DNA of 64,000 nt from Channa striata (taxonomy: Eukaryota; Chordata; Actinopteri; Anabantiformes; Channidae). The notes under the pieces were generated by a model that worked only from the letters and a program-made list of their open reading frames with translations, was not told the origin of the DNA and did no database searches. Position 1 is the stretch's first letter, and every line of letters starts with the position of its first letter. The translations under genes and the position numbers were made by a program. Shown piece after piece: positions 55,901-64,000 of this stretch. Where the stretch lies: assembly GCA_033026295.1 (NCBI GenBank), contig CM065187.1, positions 20,494,388 to 20,558,387 on the forward strand. Reading direction: 5' to 3'.

Positions 55901-58900
55901 TAATGACTGTAGCATGGCACTGTCTGGGTTGTCAGATGGTATCACTTGCCTTCAATGGAATTTCCCCTTTACTGGCTATGATGCTATCTTCACACCCTGG
56001 CCTCTTCACCAAGGCAGCTTACACAGCGGTAACTCCATCCCCGTGACTGAGTTAAAACAACAATAGGCATCACATAAAAAAGCAGGTACTTCCGTTCAAA
56101 TACTTGGCCATTTAAAGGCTCAAAGACCAGACAATAACGACTGGGAAGGTCATGATGGGGGATGAGCTCAGTAATTAGCATTTTATTGACTCTCTGATAA
56201 AAGTGTGCATACCAAACTAGGTCAGTGGTAAACCAGAGTAAGCTGTGAAAAAAGGAAAGATTTCTGGATACATGTTAAATAAAGCTCTAGTGTAAATTGT
56301 TTATCTTTTTTCAAACCAACACTTAGTCATTCTTTCCTTTACCCAAACAATCTGTGGCAAGAGCAAGGATGTGAAATAGTGAAGTACTATGCAGCAGAGT
56401 AGAGATTTAGTTGTAAACAAGAAAGAAAAGTCTGCGTCTATTTTCTTCAAAAGTCTTCCTCTCTGGCCCCTGTCTCTGAACTATGATTAACAAAGCATCT
56501 GCTGGAGAAGGAGGGGGCAGGTTATTATTTCAACAAGCCTACTTTTAACCTATTGTCACAGACCCATGATTGACTACCTCCACTTACTAAGGCCTATCAG
56601 AAGGTTTCTCTCACTCTCTGCCTCCATGAAAGGATATTTTCCATGTCAAACAGAATAATAAGAGTGCCTGTGATTTGGCCATTGCTGTTTTTCACTGTTC
56701 TGTTTTTCCAGCCCTGTGTAGTCCACTTTAGCTAGTTTCACTTTCTTGTTTTTCCTCTTCAAGCCTTCGTAAGAGTCAATCCTGTAACAGGCCTTGAAAT
56801 CATGCTTCATTCCATGTGTTGGAATGTGACAGGACCCGCACTTACACCAAGACTATATATAAAATAACAGTCAGTAAATACAACTCACTGACGGATGGCT
56901 GGCTTATCTTGTTTTACTACCTAAAGCTACTCGGATGTCTACTACAGCAGTGTCAGATCACTGGCATGATCCCATTTATGATAGTTGAAATAATTATCAG
57001 CTGTCAGACTCAGAAGTAGGCGTGAGCTATAATGTCACAGTGAGGCTGTGTTTGAAAGTTGGCATGAGACAGTGATCAGGGAGGCTTAGTGGAGTCATGG
57101 CATGGCACACAGATTGGCAAAGGGTTGTTACACACCACGCTGATGTCAAAGAACTAGCCAACCAAGACCATCTGCTGCATCAGGTCACATCGGCTTTGTC
57201 TGGGCCAACAAGTGGTGCTAGAACACGCTGCGAAGACGAGAGGCAACAAACATGTAGTGCTGCACATTCTGCCCTTGCATGACAGAAAAAGATAGCAGAA
57301 GACATGGGGCTGCAGATCTACAAATGTAAACAAAGATTCACCTTAATATGTTCACACCACTCTGGTTTAAAACAGAACTTGTACTGATGTTGTTATTCCC
57401 GTTGTCTTTGAATTAGTGTCCTGGCCTAAAAACATAGGTGCCAACTTTCTAAAGAGACAGAAAAAGGCCTCTGCTTCATTTTATGTGTGAGTAAGTAAGT
57501 AAGTAAGATTCTTATTTTCTTCTGTGAAAGACTTTGAATTTTGAGTTAAATGTTTGTTAACGTAGATGAACTGATCATATATGCCAAAGCTGACTCAGAG
57601 CAAAAAAAAACAAAACTTGATGAAGCAATGTAGGGGAAAATTCCACTGCAATGGTGCAGCCTAGAGGTGAAACTTCACTGCTATGACAGAGAGCAATCCA
57701 AGCTGGTGTACACAGAGCAGCTGACTGAACCAGACCACACAAACAAATTGTAGTAGCAGCCAAACAATTTTCTGTGTATGACCAGTGATGGATTACAGGG
57801 CAGAATGAGCTAAATATTGTACATTACAAAGGAAAGCAGAGCAAGGCAGATAACAGAACCACTTAGCTGCATATTTGAAGATAGTTTTGTTTTGCTATAG
57901 ACTGTTTTGATCATAAACCTGTTGGAATACTTTAACATAAAAGCTGAAATCTTTCCAAGCCTAACAAACAGCTGTTTTTGGATTATTTCCTGAAAGTTTG
58001 ACAATATAGACATGAAGGGTTTCACCTTACATCAACAGTCTGCTCTAATATGGAATAAATGAGGATTCAAGACAAACTGTACACAATTCAATAAGTTGAC
58101 TGAAAAGTGAGTGGAGAATCCAGGAACAAATATAATACAACGCATAACCCTTTGAAGATAGTTACCCAAGTAGAGAAGTATGCATCATAAAACAGGAGAA
58201 CACATCCCTGGACACTAACAGGATAATTATAAACAGACCTGACAACAATGTCTTTGGCTCTAAATGTCTTGTAATCCAAAATGACGATAGCCAAGCACAT
58301 GCTGAAATTAGATCAAAAACAGCAATTTTCTCCTCTAAAAATCAACAAGAATCTTTGTCCAGCAAAGTATTTTTGAATGATAACTGCAGTGAGAAAACTT
58401 GAATATACAAAGTCTTGGCAATATGTTTCAGAGTGTGTATTGAGGTGGGGCTTGCCCTCATTAACAGACTATACAATTTATGTTACCCAGTTTGTGAGGT
58501 GGTCCTCAACTGACCAAACAACTGATAAAACCTCCCCTACACAAAGCTCCCTAACAAAGTGAATAGAGTGTGATCTATGATTTTTTTTTTTTTGTCTGCT
58601 TTAGGCTAAACCTGCTGGCCCTTGTGTGAAAATCCAGCTGGATTAGTTATAGTTATAGAGATAGTTAGGTACAAAAATATATTGTACCCCTGGAAATCCC
58701 TACATTACATAAAGTCACTCTCTTTGCCAAAACGAATTTCTTCAGACACAGTTGGAAAAAATTCCCTCCACACAGGAAGAAACTAATTTACCTCTCAGTT
58801 AAAAGTTTCTGTCAAAACAGCCAGCAGTGATAACCTATCCAGAGAGCCCCAGTCATGGCTGTACCTCCTCTCCACTTCCACCCCCACCTGTGAGTACAGA

Positions 58901-59908
58901 CCAAAAAAAAGGACTAGTAGGAGACCCCCCATTGGAGCCTGAAAGGAGCTTTGGACTGCTTTTAAGCTTCTGAGCACCTCCTTTTGTTGAGTATTTATCG
59001 CAGTTATAGTGAGGAGAAACCCTGTGCCATAAATATAGTTAAACAAAAAACACTGCATATTTTTCAGATGACCAACAGCCAAAATTTATAAATAATCTTC
59101 AATCGATTGAATGATCATCTTTTATGAATTGATTATTTATCAACTGAAACTCTGTAGACCAAGGTTCTTTACATTCCCCCAAATGTATTTTCTATTTCCA
59201 GTGGATAGCCACAGTTTCTTCTTTCTTCAGTATTGTCTAATACTCTGATGCTAACATCTCTAGGACTCCTCCTCTGTTCTGTATGTTTTTCTTTTATCAA
59301 TGTCCTTTCTTTTAACCATTAAATCAAGATAGTCCATCAATAATGCATGCTGTGCATAGTCTTTAAAGCTGAAGCATCAACAGTTTTTTAAAAATTACAT
59401 ATATGATTATTTAAACAACTGTTCACTAACTAAATAGCGATTTGGCAACAGAGTTTATCTTGTCTACAAGTCAATATGCACTGAGCTCTGGCCATGGGAA
59501 TGTCTTGCAACACTCTAATTCATCCCAGATCCAGAATTATAATTAGTACCAGGCCCTGGCCATGCCAGCATACAACAGTGAGCCTCCGGACAATCATTTT
59601 GCTAACATCAACATACACGGGGAGGAAAAAACTCTTCATTGTTGCAGTTGATCACTGTAGTTAGACAGTTTCTTGCTATCCCAATTCTCGTATTGTTTCT
59701 CCTGCCACGGCTTATTGATAAGGTGTAAGGACAGCATCTGGACTCTGCTTTAAGGGCAGAGACATACTAGACTGACCTCAAAGGACTAGTTATGATAAAG
59801 GCTGACTGCTGCAACACCTCATGTTGCCATTTTTGGGGGCCAAAAAGTAGCACCTGAACACAACACCTGGACTTCAGGCAATGACCAGCTAGCACACACA
59901 TTGCGTGC

Positions 59909-60478
59909 GTTTACATGGACATTAGTACCCAGGTTACTGAGAGAAAAACTAGCTTTCTTGGGTAATCGAGGAGCTGTGTTTAGATGCACTTAAAAACCCG
60001 GTAACAGAAAACCTGCATATACGTGCAGCATAAGAGTAACCTGGCTTTCCCACCTACTCTGACTCATTTTGGAAGCGTGGTGCACAGACTTTAACTGTAC
60101 AATAACATAAAACGCTTTTTGACTTCTTTCTCTCTCTCTCACTCTTTGCATCTCTCTGTCTCTATGTCACAGCAGAGTGACAGCACAAGGGGAGAGAAAG
60201 AAAAAACTCATGCAGCTGATTCACAACAGTCTGAGTTTTAAAAAGTGCCAAGGGAAAGTGACTAGTTTAGACTTCTACGAGACACTTTGTGTAAATTTAA
60301 ATTTGTGTTAGACCTTAGGCGGACTAGTTTAGGTGACCTCGTTAACGATCTCACCCTTTCCTTTTATTCATTCTTCCACTCAGCTGTGTGCAGCTCACTG
60401 TCTGCATCTTGTTGTTTAACACATGCCCAGTGGGAGAAAGCCAATTAGAAACCTGATTACATCTATACATGGCACAGG
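59909..60478. mobile_element. MITE-like element, ROR2 intron 1 region
   Basis: The left end GCGTTTACATGGACATTAG and right end, read on the minus strand, TGCCATGTATAGATGTAATC resemble the TTTACATG-ended family. An internal CT-rich tract lies near 60125-60170. Confidence 0.4.
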
Positions 60479-63400
60479 AATCGGCGTTCTGTAATGAATA
60501 AAAATACTATTATTTTAGAACCAACAGGTGGTGTCTATACTAATACATAGACTCATATTCGCTAGAGAGCTTTCTAGCTAATGGGGGGCTGTAGTACGCC
60601 TCTCACGAATAAAGCTTACCCTTCTTTGTGAAGTGCTTGTGAACTTGCTTCCTTGTTCAGTGTTTGCTGGAGTCCATTTAAACGTTCATTTGTTTTATTT
60701 AAAGTGGTACCTTTATTCAGAACCACTCAGCACAAACAGACGTGTACTTAGGTACAAATTAAGAGTTTCACAGAGTAGAGAATCTCTACCACACATTAGT
60801 GTGGGTGGTGCTGAACAAACTGACCTTCACTCATTCACTGTTTATCCTGGGAGCAACAAATGTAGTTTCTTGTGGAAGGGCCTGAATACCACAGGCCCAT
60901 AGTGTGCTTCGTATAAATTAGGTGAAAGATTCTTAATGTGGTGAATGGCCATACAAAAGTGAAATGAAAAGCCTGCTGTCATTGAGCGGGCCAAGATATT
61001 ATGAATAATACTGAGTCAGAGTGATACAGTGAGACGGTGTTGTTCTCCTACCTATACCTCAATACACCTGCTCAGTCCCTGTTACTGTTTCTTCTTGATG
61101 AATTATTTGTTTTAGAATGTTACAAAATGTCATTTGAATGTTAATACAGTGTTTGAAACAGCCTCACAACAGATCATGGCCATGAGCTAATTTCTTCTTG
61201 TTACTGTACACACAAGACCTGACTATGAGACTGTGGCTCCATTCAGATTAAAAACCGCAGAGAAGGCTGCATAACTGTTTACAGCTCAGGTGTGAAACTA
61301 AGGAAATTGAAAATCTTATAAACAGTGGATTTAGCTTACAGCTGTTTTCACTGCAGATTTTTTTTTGCCAGTTGTGACTTTATGGCTACTCCGCCAAATT
61401 GCAGCAAAGCCCAGTGCTGTTGCTATGGGCTTGAAGTCACCCTTTTAAACAGATCAAAAAAATACAGTAATATCTTGTTTTATATTTTATAATGTTAAAG
61501 CTTTAATTTCACCCAGGGGGCAATTAGCTTTCTAGTCTACCGTCAGTTATTTCCACCTGCCTGTATCGAAGAAGGTCTGTATATACAAAATACCACAGAG
61601 CCTGGATCTTTCTCAAGCTTAGTCTGTGTGTTGTGGTAAAGCTCTGTGTAAATCCATACAACAACACCCGGCCGCCTCCCTTAAGCTGCTTCACACTGCT
61701 CCGAGTCCTCATCACCAGCTAGCAATTAGCTGCAACTCAGAACAAAGCCAACACTGTTGGCAAGCTGAATGACTAGGCACTAGCACGGATGAAAGTAGGT
61801 TGACAGAGATGAAGCAGCTGAGCAGACTATATTGAAAAGTACCCCAGCAAAAATCTAGGAGAAAAAATAAAAGCATTCTGTCTATAATAAAACTGCTGGG
61901 AAGCTAAGTACATAGTACATAACATTATCATAAAATACTCAGCTGTGTAGATCACCATACATACAGAGGAAAAGCAAAGAGAATAAACACAGAAGCGTTT
62001 GATTTAAACAGATCCAGCTCAATGTTAAAGCAAAAACAGGTCAACTTTAAGAGCTGCACTTTGTTACAGGACATATTTGGGCCTTAGCACTAACCTATTA
62101 TGTGCTTATTGTGGAATGAAACTTTGGGAGCATGCTAACCTAAAATCTGCCTGCCTCCAAACAGCCACCTGAGACGTTTTGTTTTTTGTGTTTTCACACT
62201 TAAGCATTGAGTTCCTTGCTCTAACATTTTAAGGTAAAATTGGGGCCTTCCATTACATCTCAACACACTGCAGAGTAATGGACTGACCTCTGGCTAACTC
62301 CTCTAGCTTGTCCAGTGCTGCTTTGCAAGGCCTCACGTCACAGATAGAAGGGGGAAGGTGAAACACGGACAGGGTGCAATAAAACTTTGGGAAAAGCCTG
62401 TAGCGTGTGTGTGTGTGTGTTTTTTGCAACAGTTAATCATCATTGCCTGGCCTGTAGTGAAATAGCAATGCCATTAGTTTATACAGTACATTAAACCACA
62501 TTACGCCCCAGAGTGGCCAATTTACTTCTAATGTGCTGTTGGGGCACCGGATTGTAGCAGCACAAACTGTTAGAGGCAAACAGTCTATGGTTTCCGCTAA
62601 TTAAGAAAGAGAATGCCATGAATCACTCTGACCTGATGTTTAATGTCTGATTTCTAAAAGCGTTTCAAGAAAGGTGCAACCGTACAACCCTGCGTTTTTT
62701 TCCTACAATTTGATATAATAAAAAATCTAAATTAAAAAATAACTGGTAAACCTTCATACTTAACTGTATGGTTCTCTGCACTATTTCCATAAGTGCAGCT
62801 GTATCTGTTTCACTATTAATTTATTTTTATTTTTAAAAGAATATTGTGAAATGTGTAGAGCAGTGTGTAATGCAACTTTACTTGAAATGCAGTGGAGTAG
62901 AAAGTTCAAATATTTCCTCTTAACTGTAGAAGAGAAAATACCAAAGTAGCCATAAATATATCAACTTAATTTTTATTTAAGTACAGATGCTTGCACACTA
63001 CAGTACTTGTACACTGCTGGGCTACACAAATCTGTGTATGATGCAGTCAACCTGCTCTTAATCGTCCACCATCTTGCAGCCAGGGAACCAACATCACAAT
63101 CTGTTTAGCTTAACATTAACACCATTGTGCCAGAGCTCCTCCACACCGAGCTCTCTATAGCCTCTTTCACATGTGACTCTGGGTAACTCTCTAGAGTTGT
63201 GTCTCATACATGTAACACACAGCCGGATTGTCCGAGTCAGAAGCATCCCCATGTAAGAAACTCCACTTGATTTCACAGAGGGGTCCGCTTGCACTGGGGG
63301 CACGACATGATTGTAGACTTTGGCTGTGGGACAGAGTGTTTTTTTACAGCACATCTGAGGCATGTATCTAAATTTTAAAAAAAGATGGTGTTGCAGTCAA

Positions 63401-64000
63401 TGTATAGAAACTTTGTCGACACAAGTATTAGCTTGCAGCGAACTCCATGCATGGACTAGCACACATAATCCAGACTTACTCTGGATAATCTGTGGATTGT
63501 CTAATTCATACATTTGCTTTCCTACATTCAAAATCTCCAGAAAAAGTTCCAAAGAATTTCAGGATTTTAGTGCATGTAGAAGTGCCTAAGGATTGCAGAT
63601 GACATAATCATCATCAGACTGATCCAGGTTAAGGATGAGTTTGCATAAATACTGGAACTGACGCAGCTACGTCCTTGTGCAACTATTACAACCTGAAGCT
63701 TAAGTCCGACAGGACAGGAGAATGAATTTAATGAGAACCTCCAACCCAGCCTTCCTTGAGCATGAACGGTCACAACTCTAGGACAGCAACATGTGCTCCA
63801 TAAGGATGTCTTCATTCTTTCATTCTCCCTGGAAAAAATGTCCAACACCCTGCTGGTGTATACATCTCAACGTCCGAAACCCTGCATTGTGCTACAAGCA
63901 CCTCATAAGAAATTACTGCATAACCAGCAATTTTGTTTTCCACCTCCTTCCAACATGCAATAAACAATCAGATAACCAATGTATATATGCAGACCAAAAT

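Larger units (their letters stand above)
49681..64000. other. ROR2 intron 1 / upstream DNA
   Basis: Over 14 kb with no convincing exon on either strand. It contains the CA tract, one fold-back, a SINE tail, a MITE-like element and a short GT tract at 62405-62420. CpG is low throughout, so a ROR2 promoter is not apparent. Paired frames at 52512-52926 are unassigned. Confidence 0.6.

Noticed and set aside
58795..59082. Minus-strand frame with a signal-peptide-like MGGLLLVLFFGLYSQ as ROR2 exon 1
   Set aside because: No donor in the required phase, hydrophobic run made by a poly-T tract, and no CpG-rich promoter around it.
1..64000. CRISPR arrays, bacterial operons, riboswitches, phage-like modules
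   Set aside because: None seen; the DNA is vertebrate nuclear.

Overview
This window reads as nuclear DNA of a teleost fish. It has spliced genes with AT-rich introns, tRNA-derived SINEs, L2/Rex1-type LINE pieces, Tc1/mariner and hAT copies, and three protein-coding genes that match vertebrate orthologues. I recognised the genes from protein similarity held in memory. Exon borders were worked out by hand from splice signals and reading phase. No database search was run.

Layout, all three genes on the minus strand, so transcription runs from high to low coordinates. (1) 5619-18271 is AUH, the mitochondrial AU-binding protein/3-methylglutaconyl-CoA hydratase, complete in ten coding exons (328 codons plus stop). 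A Tc1 transposon sits in its first intron. (2) 24757-26106 is NFIL3 (E4BP4), a bZIP repressor with its whole coding region in one exon. A possible untranslated first exon lies near 28.5-28.7 kb. (3) 34021-49680 is ROR2, the Wnt5a-class receptor tyrosine kinase-like protein, exons 2 to 9: N-terminal linker, Ig, short linker, Frizzled-like CRD (two exons), kringle, transmembrane segment, kinase plus tail. The signal-peptide exon was not found and is probably beyond 64000. The order and orientation AUH-NFIL3-ROR2 match the human 9q22 block, so this is a conserved syntenic segment, not a novel system.

Spaces between genes: 1-5618 (downstream of AUH) has a microsatellite, a mariner relic, SINE pieces and a perfect 25-bp fold-back. 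18272-24756 holds the AUH promoter, one DNA transposon and an internally deleted minus-strand LINE. 26136-34020 holds a CpG-rich block with coding-like but broken frames, a CRE, an E-box and several CTCF-like motifs. 49681-64000 is ROR2 intron 1 or upstream DNA with few recognisable features.

The points most worth a second look are: a one-base deficit in the ROR2 CRD exon that breaks the frame; a GC-AG intron in AUH; two CACGTG E-boxes 7 bp apart in the AUH promoter; the coding-like CpG-rich block upstream of NFIL3; a changed APE motif in ROR2; and a set of perfect short-loop fold-backs. The three genes do not form one pathway. They are a positional neighbourhood of mitochondrial leucine catabolism, a circadian/immune transcription factor and a Wnt receptor. 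I saw no undescribed multi-gene system.
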